NCBI GenBank assembly: GCA_020744225.1
Contig: JAGMWG010000028.1
Location: forward strand, 248,001-312,000
DNA length: 64,000 bases
Reading direction: 5' to 3'
Source: Paraphoma chrysanthemicola
Taxonomy: Eukaryota; Ascomycota; Dothideomycetes; Pleosporales; Phaeosphaeriaceae
Of this stretch, positions 1 to 10,350 are shown one piece after another; position 1 is the first letter of the stretch, and each line of letters opens with the position of its first letter. The translations under genes and the position numbers were made by a program. The notes beneath the pieces were generated by a model. That model did not search any database. It was given only the letters and a program-made list of their open reading frames with translations, and was not told where the DNA came from.

Positions 1-1060
1 CAGCCAGCTGAGCTAGTAAGCCCCGGCTGTGCTCTCGATGATTAGAGAGCTCTCGATGGCTTTCCGGGTCACGATCAAAGTATGCGTGAAAATTACCGTA
101 GGCCAACGTCACCTCTTTAAGGTTTTTGCCAAGACGAAGAAACCTCGACAGTGGTTCAGCGATTGTATCAAGGCTTCCGTTCGAGTACCTTTCAACCACG
201 TTGAGATCAATGCATTCAACGCGGCCGATGATGCTTTGCAAGGTGTTCAGCTGGGTTGAGTAGTCTCTCATCGCCGTATCATCGGCGCTCTCGTCCGCTT
301 TCTGATCTGCCATTGCAGCGTCCTGGTAGATTTTCCTCAACTCCCTGATCTTTCCGTGGCCGTATCCTTCCCATAGATGTCGCAAACGCGATGGGATCCA
401 GAAACCAGGTCCGTAGATCTCGAAAGAGATGGTTTTTAGTTTTGGAGACTGTACGGACCCTAGGGCTTGCATGAATAGGGCCGTGTGCAGAGAATCAATA
501 TCATGCTCTATCTCTTGAGCATGTGCCCATGACTCGTTGTCATAGTCGTCATCGTCGTCCTCACAGAAGCGTAGTCCTCTCCACTCATGCTTCCAATCCA
601 TTTCATCGTATTTTGTGGGTTCATGGCAGAACGTGAGAAGATTAGGCGTCTTCTCCAAGGATCGTACCACTATTTTCAGAAAGTCGTCCTTGTTGGATAG
701 TAGCATCGTCCGGTCCATCTCGTATTCATCGTATAGAGCTTTGATTTCTGCGGATGTTATGTTTGCCCACTTTCCGCGCGGCAGATTTCGCTCCCAGCTC
801 TCTTGTGAAGCAAAGGCCGCATATTCCCTTGCAGGCCCTTGTCGGAGATTGATTGTTTTCACATTGCAGGCTAGCGTTTTGTGAGCACCAATGTGTTCAA
901 ATCTCTGAACAGATAGCTTGGTGAATGAGAATTGAACGGTCTCGAAAACTAGAGCAGTGGCTCCATCTCTAATCGCTTTATTGACAAGTCGACATTCCTT
1001 AAGGTCGGGCAGGTCCAAGTAGTGGAGTATTGAAACCCAAAGCTCTGGTGGCAGGTGCAT
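1..1060 (-). CDS. F-box-like protein, C-terminus beyond the left edge
   Basis: An uninterrupted frame of 353 codons starts at the ATG 1058-1060 and is still open at base 1. The first 30 residues (MHLPPELWVSILHYLDLPDL, then ECRLVNKAIRD) fit the fungal F-box pattern LPxELxxxILxxLxxxDLxxxRLVNK. Such proteins usually bind Skp1 in SCF ubiquitin ligases and hold a substrate with the C-terminal part. The rest is acidic around residues 185-200 (a DDDDDYDNES-type stretch) and has no domain I recognise. No intron is needed. A TATA-like sequence lies about 57 bp upstream. The F-box role is inferred from the N-terminal motif only. Confidence 0.8.
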   Translation of the reverse strand, partial: MHLPPELWVSILHYLDLPDLKECRLVNKAIRDGATALVFETVQFSFTKLSVQRFEHIGAHKTLACNVKTINLRQGPAREYAAFASQESWERNLPRGKWANITSAEIKALYDEYEMDRTMLLSNKDDFLKIVVRSLEKTPNLLTFCHEPTKYDEMDWKHEWRGLRFCEDDDDDYDNESWAHAQEIEHDIDSLHTALFMQALGSVQSPKLKTISFEIYGPGFWIPSRLRHLWEGYGHGKIRELRKIYQDAAMADQKADESADDTAMRDYSTQLNTLQSIIGRVECIDLNVVERYSNGSLDTIAEPLSRFLRLGKNLKEVTLAYGNFHAYFDRDPESHRELSNHREHSRGLLAQLA

Positions 1061-1116
1061 TCTTCCACAACGCAACACGACACCAAGTCTTGAGGCGACA
1101 GAAATCGAATGGGATA

Positions 1117-1129
1117 GGTATATATAATT
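1117..1129 (-). promoter_or_regulatory. TATA-like box of the F-box gene
   Basis: The minus strand reads AATTATATATACC, about 57-69 bp upstream of the ATG at 1060. The position fits a core promoter. There is no other evidence. Confidence 0.35.
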
Positions 1130-1806
1130 GGCAATGCTGGCTTGCGTGCTGTGGTGTGTACTGATTGTGTCAGCACAGTCATAAGCTGCGCAGCCACACA
1201 ACCCAGCTTGTTTGCCCTAGCGTAAATTACCCATAGTCCGTATTATTAGACCTCGGCTGGAATTGCACTAGTCGTATTGGCGAGCTGCTTCCGTCTCAAG
1301 TACCAACCAGGGTGGCAACCATGCATGAACAAGCGGGCGACGATCGCCACGAGGCGGACGTTGACTTTTCGCTTCTGTAGCAATATTCGGAGGTCTAAAT
1401 AAAGCTAGTCTGACAATTTAACGGGTTTTCGAGGCGGATGCAGCGTTGTCCTCCCGGCACAAGAGAAGGCTCCACTGCACCAGGCGCGCAGGCGTCAACG
1501 ACGTTGTAATTTCTGTATTCTTAAGGACAAGTGCAGCCTATAGTAGGCAAAGAAACTAGTAACAGAAGGCTGCAGATTGATCTGATGCGCTCGGAGGGTT
1601 AGAGTCGCTCAATCTCAAAGTACCCAGGGTGCGTCCCATGACCCAGGGACGGACCTCCTGCTGACCGGTCCAAGCAATTTCACAACACGAGACGTTCTCT
1701 ACAGGAATAGAATCAATGAAAGGTCTTTATTGCCATAGCCGACTATCGTCGAATTCGCACGTCCTATATGACACTCCTGACGCACAATTGACGTGAGCCT
1801 GTCTAT
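1130..1806. other. Intergenic region
   Basis: Nothing supported. Only short open frames occur on both strands, without homology or splice structure. The two flanking genes both read leftward. Confidence 0.4.
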
Positions 1807-2208
1807 TTACAAATGTATAGGGCAATCGCAGTGGGAGCGATCATGTGATTGGCATGTTGGCAAGTGCTGGGTGGAAAGCATTCCATCAGAGACTTCCGCA
1901 GGACCTACGCTCTCTAGATCGTCTGAGTCGTCACAATCGTGCCCCTCGTGGTCGGAGTTGGTGTCGGCGGAGTCGGTTTCATCGCGCGTTTCTGCACTCG
2001 AAACGTAATCCGAGTCTGAATCTGAATCCGAATCCGGATCCGAGTCTGCGTCTACCTCTTGACTTGCGTGCGATGACGATGCTCTGTCGCGGGCCTCAGT
2101 GGAGTTATCGTGTGCAGACAGATTGTGAGCTAGATTGTGCGCAGTAGATGGAAGCGCATGCTGACAGATGGCTTCGCTTGATTGCTTGTCTGGTGGTGTA
2201 AGTGACAT
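1807..2208 (-). CDS. Small acidic Ser/Asp-rich hypothetical protein
   Basis: 133 codons from the ATG at 2206-2208. The middle of the protein is a run of alternating Asp and Ser (DADSDPDSDSDSDSDYVSS) in a strongly acidic, probably disordered region. The C-terminus has Cys and His (HDRSHCDCPIHL). I do not recognise a family. The acidic repeat makes an antisense artefact possible, because the opposite strand is also open for 71-100 codons here. The ATG frame on the minus strand is the longest. Confidence 0.4.
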   Translation of the reverse strand: MSLTPPDKQSSEAICQHALPSTAHNLAHNLSAHDNSTEARDRASSSHASQEVDADSDPDSDSDSDSDYVSSAETRDETDSADTNSDHEGHDCDDSDDLESVGPAEVSDGMLSTQHLPTCQSHDRSHCDCPIHL

Positions 2209-2629
2209 GTTCGCCAGAAGCACGTGGGACTCTGTTCGTAGGCTCACTCAAGATGCAAGTGTTGCGAGTGATATTGTAAGGTCATGACTGCGCGCTTTAT
2301 AGCCCGGCCAACATCTTTTTAAAGTGATCATAGGGTCATCATGATTATCTTTTCTTGCGCCTATACAGCGCACATACCCGTCTGTTCGATGTGCATGTGA
2401 CATGGCACATCTCCGTCGTGGTCAGCCAGTGACTTGGTCGAGCGAAGTTCTCACAGTCCAAAACAAAGGGCAGTCATCATCCATGTAACAATGATCCGGG
2501 AATGCAAGCCCCGGAAGAGTGCTAGGTTGCTAAAGTATGCATATACGTTGAACAGTTGTCTCGTTGGATGTAGTGAGCTCCCCCGTCAACGGTAATTCCA
2601 ACACATCTGCGCACGACATCTCTCGTACC
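2209..2629. other. Divergent intergenic region
   Basis: This separates a leftward and a rightward gene and probably holds both promoters. I see no clear motif. Confidence 0.35.
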
Positions 2630-3310
2630 ATGGAAGATGCCTCTGCCCCCAATAGCGCTAATGGCGAGATCGTGCTGCTCAAAATATCTTGTTGCATCGA
2701 AAGAATCGAGAAAGTCGTCTCGCGCATGCTAGAGGTTACAGAGTAGGCATTTGTTCACGCGTTTTAGCAGCACGCGCTAAGCCCAGACAGAGAAGGCGAA
2801 AGGAGTAAGCAGCGTCAAGTAGAGAGCATGGTCACGTATGTAAAGCAGCTCTCGCGACCGGATCAAAGTACCCTGATACCCCATGCGGTCCTGGGGGAGG
2901 TGAGTCACGCTCCGTCTGTGCGCTTTGCATTGCTATACTCTAACACTCCACTACAGCCGAGCCATAACGACCCCCAGACTGATGCAGGCACTTATGAGTC
3001 GCTCATGGACTGGTCTGTACGTGAGTCTACTGCGCAAAGCCAGTGGCGCTCACTGCGGGCGGAAGAGGACGAAAGCCATAAAGTGCGAGAGAACTCGGAG
3101 CAGACCGATCGAACGTGCACCGCTCACAGCTCTGGAGAAAGCACTTACCATCCAGAGCAAGCAGAAGATGCTGCCTCGTCACCTCCGCCAGATCGAGGTG
3201 GAGATACCGCAGAGCTACCGGTTGGTTCGAAGCGCAGGGCACTCAAAGACATCACAGGGGAGATGCAAGATCACGCAGGAAAAAGGGTGATGACAAAAGG
3301 TAAAACCTAG
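2630..3310 (+). CDS. Hypothetical protein, three exons
   Basis: Spliced model with exons 2630-2742, 2791-2899 and 2957-3310, giving 191 residues. The start ATG is in the strong context ACCATGG. Intron 1 (48 nt) is GTAGGC...CGCTAAG...ACAG. Intron 2 (57 nt) is GTGAGT...CTCTAAC...ACAG. Both joins keep one frame, which supports the model. The N-terminus looks helical (residues ~15-40). The C-terminal half is hydrophilic and ends in a basic part containing KRRALKDIT. No known domain, so the function is unknown. Intron 2 is a multiple of three and could be retained. Confidence 0.6.
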
Positions 3311-3456
3311 CAAGCGACAACAGTGCGCGAACTGCAGCTGAGAAAGCTCTTCTAGGACGAATAGGGCTATCAACGAGACACTCCTACTTCACTCCGCTCT
3401 CCCATCTTTGCTATCATCTCAATTCAAAGTGCCCCATTGACGTACTTGCGGTAGTC

Positions 3457-4392
3457 TCACATGTAGCGGGTGATCACCAGAACACGGCCTCTAGGCCACG
3501 GAGTCCAAGTCCAACTTTCTACATCTCGGACTGGTCCTTGGAGCATTCCACGCCGGTAGAAATTCAACCACCCTTCAGGGGTAGCTTGCCGTCTGTGCAT
3601 GACGGCGACGGAATATTGCTTAGGAACTTTGTCGTCCGGAGTGCCCATCACCAGCTGTATCTGCTCAGCTGTGATGTAAGCGCTTGGTGCATCTTTACAG
3701 ACAGTGATTCGGAGTGTTCCTCTGGCCCGCCGGTAGAGTTTGGAGATGTTGAGCGCACTGAGATTGCATCTATGCGGCGCTGGTGGGGGACTTGATGAAG
3801 GGCTTCAATGGACTTTGTGGCGGGAATCGAGCAGACATGATTGCAGAGTCTTAACATTATTTCGTTTCCATTACACCAAACTAATACTTCCTGTATTCCT
3901 TAGAGTATTGCATCCTTTCCGAACCGTCCTTGAGTTATATTCATACACAGCACATTTCTTGCACCATGGCCCTTACCCTGGTGGTATCCGTAGTGAGCTT
4001 ATCCTCAACTGGTTGGCTGTCGGACCAGAGGAGACTCGACATGACTAGTTGTGCAAGTTGTGTGAGATTATCGAGAGGTCTTAGTCCTATATGACATACC
4101 GTTTTAGCATTCGAATCTGAAGGACGCCATGGCAAGATAGAGGCACAGCACTTGCAACGCGGATAGGGTCTCATACGGTCATCGCGTCGATACGCCTAAT
4201 TGATGTATGATTTCTCATCTTGCCGTGCTGAAGAAACGTCTAACGTCTTCCATCATCGTCTCCGCAGCAAATATTGAACGCCCGCCGTCATTGCCTGATC
4301 ACAGCATCATCTTGTTCTTTTCTAACGGCCTCCAATGCAGAGCATGCTTGACACCGGACAGTCCTCGCAGGGGCTTTATGTCGAGCAGACAT
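3457..4392 (-). CDS. Cys-rich hypothetical protein, four exons
   Basis: Spliced model on the minus strand: exons 4392-4303, 4195-4100, 4044-3977 and ~3802-3457, about 199 residues. Exons 1 and 2 together carry a possible zinc site (RCQAC, then about 30 residues, then RCKCC). The last exon holds a folded-looking C-terminal part ending RGRVLVITRYM. The intron 4045-4099 (GTATGT...CACAACTAG) is convincing. The first intron (107 nt, GTGATC donor) and the acceptor of the last exon (174 nt intron) are less sure. No family recognised. The start ATG at 4392 follows an in-frame stop with no earlier ATG. Confidence 0.5.
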
Positions 4393-5180
4393 TCCGGGAG
4401 TAAGCTTAGGCCCTGTACCGTGTGCAATACCTTCCAAGGGACGAGATGGGTTCCGACTACTGGTACAGTATGGCTTGGCGCTCTTGGCTCGGGAATCTCT
4501 GGCTAGGACTCAAGCGCGTCATCGCTCCTGATTCTGAAACTATAATACCTCAGTAGAGTCAGTCCTGGCTCGGATGACGGTATACCTGGCAGTAAACCCC
4601 CCCTCTCCGCCACCCCCAAGAAAGCCAACGAGCGCCTCTGCCAATTGACTGCCTTATGGCGATTCTTCCGCAAACTTTAGTTTAGCCAGCAATAATCACA
4701 TGGACTTCTTGCTGTCATCATGCACTCTATACTCACCAAATGCCGGGGTGTCACTGCACTGTAGAAGAAGATAGACACGGCTTCGTCCACACAATTGTCA
4801 ATGTGACAATAGCATCCGCAAGTGCATTGTTGCCTGATGAATCGACCCTTGTCAAGGGCTTTAGGCTGACACGGTCATCGATGGCATCACGTCAGGCCTT
4901 GGCGTTAATCTGGAGTTGCTTTTCCATCGTGGAATAGCTTGTGCACCATCATTGTCGTCGGGACATGCGCTAGTGGCGTCATCGAGCTAGATTTTTTCGA
5001 CACATCTGAGTTGTCGCACGTGGTAACACAATTGCTGTTGCTAGCTGGATATACAAGAAGGCATGCACGTACTAGAACAATCTCCAGGTGCACGGCTTGA
5101 GTACAAACCCTTTCGCCATTATTTATCACGAGACACTTGTTGCTCTGCTTCCATCACCACAAATCTTTTGCCAGATCGCA
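4393..5180. other. Divergent intergenic region
   Basis: 788 bp between a leftward and a rightward gene. Short frames on both strands lack support. A C-tract with CCCCCCCTCTCC occurs near 4598-4609. Confidence 0.35.
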
Positions 5181-5951
5181 ATGTCTGGTAGGACTTGGTC
5201 CTATCCAGCCGCTATCCGGCAACGTCGACCGCATTCTGCCTCCTACATAGGCTGCGCCAAATCTATCTGGCACCTGCATGACGAAACCGTCAACATATGG
5301 ACACATCTGATCGCTTTTGCTATCTTCTGCACCGCCTATTTCCGCGTATACATTCGTCACCGACGAAAGTGGACGGACGGCGTTTGCGCACAATCGCTAT
5401 ATCTCCCGGCGGCTAGCTGTTTTTTTCTTTGCTCGACGCTCTATCACACGTTCGCGAACCACGACAACGCTACCTATTGGCAATGCCTGGACCACTGTGG
5501 CATAACCGCCTTCATGTGGGCATCGTCCCGCTCCTTCACCATCCTTGCCTATGGTCATCAGCGGACTGCAGCACGACAGTACGTGGTGGTCTTAACAGCA
5601 ACCGCGCTGCTCTTGGTGTTCTGGAGTTTATATAACATCGCGACATGGAACAGCCAAATACGGATCGCTTACCATGCCGGTTATGGAGCCTTTGCAGCGT
5701 TACCGGCCTTCAGCCACCCATCCAGTCTTCACTGGCGGACTACGAGAGGCAGGCAGAAGTTGCTCGGGAATTTTCGAGCTCTTGTACTGATCAGTGCCAT
5801 GGGAGGGATTTTGTACGCCATGAAGTGTATCGAGAGAATGATAGACGCAAAAGCCGACTGGGGAGATGTTGACCACCACGCGATGCACATGGCCGTTGTG
5901 ATTGGGGCATGTATATACGGATGCGAATTGCTTTGCGAGGACTTTGCGTGA
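5181..5951 (+). CDS. PAQR/hemolysin-III family membrane protein (AdipoR/Izh-like)
   Basis: One exon, 256 residues, start ATG 5181. Family signatures are present in order: HDETVNIWTHL before the first membrane helix, SxxxH in CSTLYHT, LDHCGI, and HHAMH near the last helix. In the family the Ser, Asp and His residues of these motifs form a zinc-binding hydrolase site at the cytosolic side of a seven-helix bundle. Fungal members are linked to zinc and sterol/sphingolipid homeostasis. About seven hydrophobic segments are visible. The N-terminus is shorter than in typical fungal Izh proteins, so a small upstream exon may be missing, although upstream codons in frame stay open to about 5088. Confidence 0.85.
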   Translation: MSGRTWSYPAAIRQRRPHSASYIGCAKSIWHLHDETVNIWTHLIAFAIFCTAYFRVYIRHRRKWTDGVCAQSLYLPAASCFFLCSTLYHTFANHDNATYWQCLDHCGITAFMWASSRSFTILAYGHQRTAARQYVVVLTATALLLVFWSLYNIATWNSQIRIAYHAGYGAFAALPAFSHPSSLHWRTTRGRQKLLGNFRALVLISAMGGILYAMKCIERMIDAKADWGDVDHHAMHMAVVIGACIYGCELLCEDFA

Positions 5952-6167
5952 TCACAAGACACGTAGTTATGCGTGTTGTTATGATAGCATAACATGGCTG
6001 CACTTATGGGGTGGGAGCATGATTCAGATTCGAGCTAGATCTCACGCAACGTACAGACGATATTCTGGTAGTACTGTAGAGTAATTAAAGCACTTCATCC
6101 ATAAAATTGTCGAGTGACAATGCATCTGCCGACTTCACTTGCACAGGTCCTGTCTGAATTTGCTAGC

Positions 6168-6548
6168 CTACTTCTTCTCGAAACATCCCATGTTGGCGTG
6201 CTTGCGAACCCTTTTACTGCACGTTGCTAGTCTAAAACCAATCGCCAGCGTCGTCCGTTCTAGCGTAGAACGCCCCGTTCTGGATTGTCTTGATGTCTTG
6301 TTAGTACGTTTCTGCGCATCATAGCGATAGACGTGCCTCGGTTGAGGAAGCTTGACGATGTTCGGCGACGCTCTCGATTGGCGTCGCTGTTCCTCTTGCG
6401 CCAGCTCCTCGTCAAACTTGAAGATTCGGGGTTCTTTGCGGAAATGGACTGAGGGTTTGGCGGCATTGTAAGGGTCATAAACGGACTGCGAGCGCAAGAC
6501 GTCGAGGGATCTGCTCTCCATAGCGGATAGAGAGAAGACGCGAGACAT
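6168..6548 (-). CDS. Small basic hypothetical protein
   Basis: 126 codons from the ATG 6546-6548. The protein is rich in Arg, Ser and Lys with repeated Arg-rich stretches (QEEQRRQSR, RTNKTSRQSRTGR), so it is probably disordered and possibly nuclear. No domain recognised. The C-terminal 25 residues look like chance translation, so an unrecognised 3' intron or an earlier end is possible. Confidence 0.4.
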   Translation of the reverse strand: MSRVFSLSAMESRSLDVLRSQSVYDPYNAAKPSVHFRKEPRIFKFDEELAQEEQRRQSRASPNIVKLPQPRHVYRYDAQKRTNKTSRQSRTGRSTLERTTLAIGFRLATCSKRVRKHANMGCFEKK

Positions 6549-7059
6549 AAACAGGCAAATGTGACTATATGTACATGTACGAAGATATGGGCAACCGCTA
6601 TCTCTCGCGATAGTCGATAGCCCCGACTCGTCGGCCAGTCCATGCTACAAGTTCTGTGCGGAAGGCTGCCTCATCCTTCAGCAATCAAGTCATTCTCTCG
6701 TACCTTTGACAACACAGACCATCTTCAGAGTCGTCAGCATGTCCCCTGCCCTCGCCGTATCTTTTACGGTCAGCAAACAAGTCAGCGAGGCTGTTGGCTG
6801 ACATTCTACGCACGTGCCCAGGAACCCTCACCTGGAGAAGCTTACCACATGCATAACTTAGTTGGTGATTGTGTCTATACAGTTGCCAGAAGCTAGTTGG
6901 TCAGCCACGACACGTGCGTGATATATACCGTAAGTTGGAAGTTGTGGGTGCATGGGCATCTTCTCCTGGTTCGACCAAGTCGTTCCTAGTGATATTCAGA
7001 TCTTCTCTCGAGCTCCGACACCGACGTTCTTCCTTGAGAAGTGCGCAACATCCGCAGTG
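6549..7059. other. Promoter region of the gene starting at 7060
   Basis: A TATA-like GATATATACC lies at about 6920-6929. An in-frame ATG at 6952 would add 36 residues to the following gene, but it is only about 25 bp from the TATA-like site, so I take it as leader. Confidence 0.35.
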
Positions 7060-7707
7060 ATGAGCGACACTGTCGTTCGAGGACGCAAACGGGGCGACTC
7101 ATCTTTCTCGACATGTTCAACAATAGCACCGATGGATTTGAGCGATGCAGAATCCGCTGCAGGGAGCATCGGACCGTCGATTTCATTGAGAATTGCAGAT
7201 TTCTGGTTGCGCCACGAACACGACGGCTTCACTCCCAACCCTAGAGCATCCGTGCACGATGAAATCAAGCGCCTTGCAGCCTCCAAAGGCTGGGACTACA
7301 GCACGATGATGAAGCGGCGAAAGGAGGCTTTGGCTGCTGAGGTTGCGTTGCATGACGATGGTAGAGACCGCCTTGATCAGTGGCAACAACTGTGCGTTGA
7401 AGTCGGTGTAGCTGATCTCGAAAACGTCCCGAAATCGATCCGGGCTTGCAGGAAAGTAAGTTCGAAATCCTTCAACAATACCGCGAAGCGGTGTTTCCAT
7501 ATTGTAGCTGAGGCATTGCAGGCACTCAGAGAGGTGCGCATCAACATCTGCAACCTCTTGGATCATCGACGGAACCCCCAAACGACGCCACTGCATCGCT
7601 TTGATTCGTTCTGTGCCCTTTCCGTATATACGCGGAAACACCGAATATTCCCGAAAGATGTCGCAAAGCGCGGAGGGCCACTCAGGGGTTTGCTCAGGAC
7701 GATTTAA
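7060..7707 (+). CDS. Fungal lineage-specific conserved protein
   Basis: Exons 7060-7455 and 7522-7707, 193 residues. The 66 nt intron is GTAAGT...GCATTGCAG and is in frame. Removing it joins RACRK to ALREVRINI, which restores a smooth sequence. The pattern FW...H...F.PNPRAS...EF.RLA..K.W, then a Lys/Arg-rich helix, W..LC..VG, and a C-terminal VNI.LL.HRR...YT....IFP motif matches, from memory, a large family of small fungal hypothetical proteins of unknown function. A basic N-terminal tail (RGRKRGDS) could be a nuclear signal. Confidence 0.75.
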   Translation: MSDTVVRGRKRGDSSFSTCSTIAPMDLSDAESAAGSIGPSISLRIADFWLRHEHDGFTPNPRASVHDEIKRLAASKGWDYSTMMKRRKEALAAEVALHDDGRDRLDQWQQLCVEVGVADLENVPKSIRACRKVSSKSFNNTAKRCFHIVAEALQALREVRINICNLLDHRRNPQTTPLHRFDSFCALSVYTRKHRIFPKDVAKRGGPLRGLLRTI

Positions 7708-8292
7708 TTCGTCAGGATGACAGGGCCAGTGAAGCACCAGTACACCAAACCTTGAGTACAGTAGTATCCCGTTCACTCACAACGGTAGCAACTGTACCAG
7801 CTCTTTGGGATGGTCGTGTTATGTATCTTTGTGGCGTCCTGTAGTGGCCTTGTTCCAAATCTTATGCTTTCCTGTATCTGTTGCTTTGTCCTGCGATTAT
7901 GAGGCTGGAACGATTTCGTCATCACTCGGCGGCGATTGAGGCTTGTTCGAAAGGGATAGCAGCATCGTCGCGCGTCGCCTCGTGGCAATGTGCTGCCACC
8001 CGGCTTGCGATGGGCGATACTGCCATAGCCATAGTTACGGTCGGCGACGGTGGCAGGGGAATCGCTTGATCCCATGCAGCGATCAAGCAGGCGTGACAAG
8101 TTATGGTGCTAGGCGGAGACGGTACCGCTTTGACGCAGATGGCAGGTGGAGGCGACGGCCTGGGGCGATACGGTCGTCTACCGAGGCGCCATCGTGGGCA
8201 GGCGGGAGCGATACGAAGTACCGGAGTACATCCGTTAGGCAGAGCAGTTGCGACAGGCTGCGAGTATACGATTTCCCTTCTCCAAAGCTTTC
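7708..8292. other. Intergenic, partly GC-rich
   Basis: 8030-8230 is rich in GGCGACGG/GGCGATAC-like short repeats, and all frames there give low-complexity Gly/Arg translations. No gene supported. Confidence 0.35.
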
Positions 8293-8856
8293 TCATAAAA
8301 TGTAGATGGCAGCGTGCAACGAGCCTTGCGTCTTAGCCGTGTCCGATACTCCGTTGACCTGGTCTCTTCCAGTGTACACATCTTTCAGCATTTGGTACTC
8401 GACGAATACTCGTCCTGGGTGATCCTCCCTGTCGGCTCTCAGGGAGAGTACCGTGTGCATGATGCCATCGTGCTCGGTCCGCTTGATAGCGAAATGGCGG
8501 CGAGCGGTTGTGTCCTTTGCATCGGGTCTTAGAGCTTTGTACGGGGTTATGCGGCTGGCGAATCGTGTAGTTGGGTGCCTCAAGCTCGCCAGCAAAGATT
8601 GCGCTGCATCGACGTGTGTGTGGAAGGCTGCGGGCTTCGAGCGGCCGTACAACGGTGCGACGGGAGTTCTGGACGCGCGGGCGACGACAGCCAGGGTTTT
8701 CACGTCGCTACACAGTAGCGGGATCCGAGTGAAAGCTGTCGAGCTGTCGAGATTAGTACTCGTGGAGGCGCAGAGTTTGCGGGATGCGGAGATGACAGAG
8801 CGCCTGAGGTCAAGGCGAAGAAGATTCGGAGCTTTCGAAAGCGCGCGCGGTCGCAC
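8293..8856 (-). CDS. Possible exon of a hypothetical protein, start not found
   Basis: An open minus-strand frame of 187 codons with no ATG near its beginning. It stays open upstream to about 8915, where a TAG stops it, so a 5' exon must exist if the gene is real. The translation is rich in Ala, Arg and Ser at its N-terminal end, resembling a mitochondrial presequence, and has mixed composition later. The opposite strand is also open for 155 codons. No family recognised. Confidence 0.3.
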   Translation of the reverse strand: MRPRALSKAPNLLRLDLRRSVISASRKLCASTSTNLDSSTAFTRIPLLCSDVKTLAVVARASRTPVAPLYGRSKPAAFHTHVDAAQSLLASLRHPTTRFASRITPYKALRPDAKDTTARRHFAIKRTEHDGIMHTVLSLRADREDHPGRVFVEYQMLKDVYTGRDQVNGVSDTAKTQGSLHAAIYIL

Positions 8857-9221
8857 CAGGTACTCGCGGGGCGGAACAGAGCCAGCGTTGTTCGGGAGGG
8901 TGTTTGCGGCAGCGTTCTAATTAAGCAACAGACTTCTTTTGGGGGCGCGTAGAGCGGAGCAGTGGCCGACATGAGGCCGATAAGAGTGCGTGCGCGATGC
9001 CCAGCAGCCCGTTCGAGCCCCGCATTGCCCTCCACGTCGCTGCACTTGTGTCATTGGCTCCTTGGCCACGTGCTGAGTCAACTAAGACGCCGAGCTCTGT
9101 CTATCTGGAGCGCAACGACCATCAACCCAATCCACGGTGCAGCACAGCATACAGCTATATAAAATTCGCATTTAATACAGGACCAGCACGTCACGCCGCC
9201 CTCGAGCTTTTCACCACAGCC
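8857..9221. other. Intergenic region
   Basis: GC-rich. It should contain the missing 5' ends of both neighbours if these are genes, but I could not identify exons. Confidence 0.3.
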
Positions 9222-10233
9222 TTTGACGCCTCCGCCGACCGACAAGACGCATTTTACGGAAGCGTGTCGTGTCATCACGCTTTTCAGTCATATCCAAGCT
9301 GGAAAGGATACTGGAGGAGGCACCTGGAGAGAGTTTCAGCTTGCGACAGGAGAAGTCAAAGAGTACTCTCCAAGAAGACGGTGTGCTTTCGAGGTTTGTG
9401 AAGGACAAGGTACGGTGAGTAGACCTCAGAGACCGCAACAGCCACGACTGATAGATGGCTAGGTATGACTACGACGAAGAGAATCGCCGACTAGTAGTCT
9501 GCATGCCTAGCGCAGTACACGAGCTCTTCATAGACGGATTGGAGGATGAGATTCGGAGCCAACCGAAAGCAATACGTGGCGGATCGGAGGGGAAAGCTCG
9601 ATTTGCGTAGAAAGTACGACTAGCCCGATCGACTGAGATACATTTCGCCGCGAACGCTTCATCTAGTCAATCGAAGTACGAGCCAGACGCATCATTTGGG
9701 CACGACGATGCACAATATCCAGGCGTTATCATCGAGGTCACATACTCACAGAAGATGAAGTGCCTAAGCCGTTTGGCTGAAAACTATCTTTTTGATTCAG
9801 ATGCCAGCGTACGGGTTGTCGTTGGTCTAGACATTCAGTACGGCAAGGACTTAAGCAAAGCAACGCTGTCCATCTGGCGACCTGAATTGAGCGATGGTCC
9901 CAGTGGACCTGACTTACGAGCTGTGGACGTGGTCACGGACAAGTTTCGTACAATCTCCGTAGCTTTAACCTGTTCCTATTGTTCTAACATTCCCATCAGG
10001 CTTTCCGTGACGAGAAAGGGAATCCCGTCGAGCACGCCGGACTGCAACTTCGCCTCAGCGATTTTGCCTGCGAAGAACTTGCACGAGAGGAAATGGGAGA
10101 TGACGATACAGAAATCAACGTCTCTGGGATACAGCTCTGCCAATACCTTGCTGTAACGCCGACTGCTCTGCCAGGTGCGAAACGTAGCCGCATCGTGCTG
10201 GGCCCCGCAGACGATAGATGCACAATCTCCTGA
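9222..10233 (+). pseudogene. Uma2/PD-(D/E)XK-like fungal protein, interrupted by a stop
   Basis: Reconstructed exons: ~9222-9414, 9463-9958 and 10000-10233. Intron 1 (48 nt, GTGAGT...GGCTAG) joins KDKVR to YDYDEENRRL. Intron 2 (41 nt, GTAGCT...TTCTAAC...CAG) joins ..FRTIS to AFRDEKGNP. The core has PDASF, then YPGVIIEVTYSQ, then VVVGLDIQY and KATLSIWRP. The D...ExxYSQ spacing resembles the PD-(D/E)XK nuclease fold of bacterial Uma2 proteins. This is inference. A TAG at 9608-9610 interrupts the frame just before KVRLARSTEIHF, and no ATG is present in the first-exon frame, so the copy looks dead. The stop is compatible with CAG to TAG. Confidence 0.65.
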
Positions 10234-10350
10234 CTGCTTTATTCTTGCAACAATGCTCCTGCAGCGAACAAAAGATACAAAGTCAACAGAATGGAGCCGG
10301 CGATCCTGCATTGTCAGCGTGTGCCAGCTTTCATGCTCTCCTCCTGTTAC

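Noticed and set aside
7183..7776. A 197-codon minus frame.
   Set aside because: Antisense to the conserved plus-strand gene whose intron and motifs are clear.
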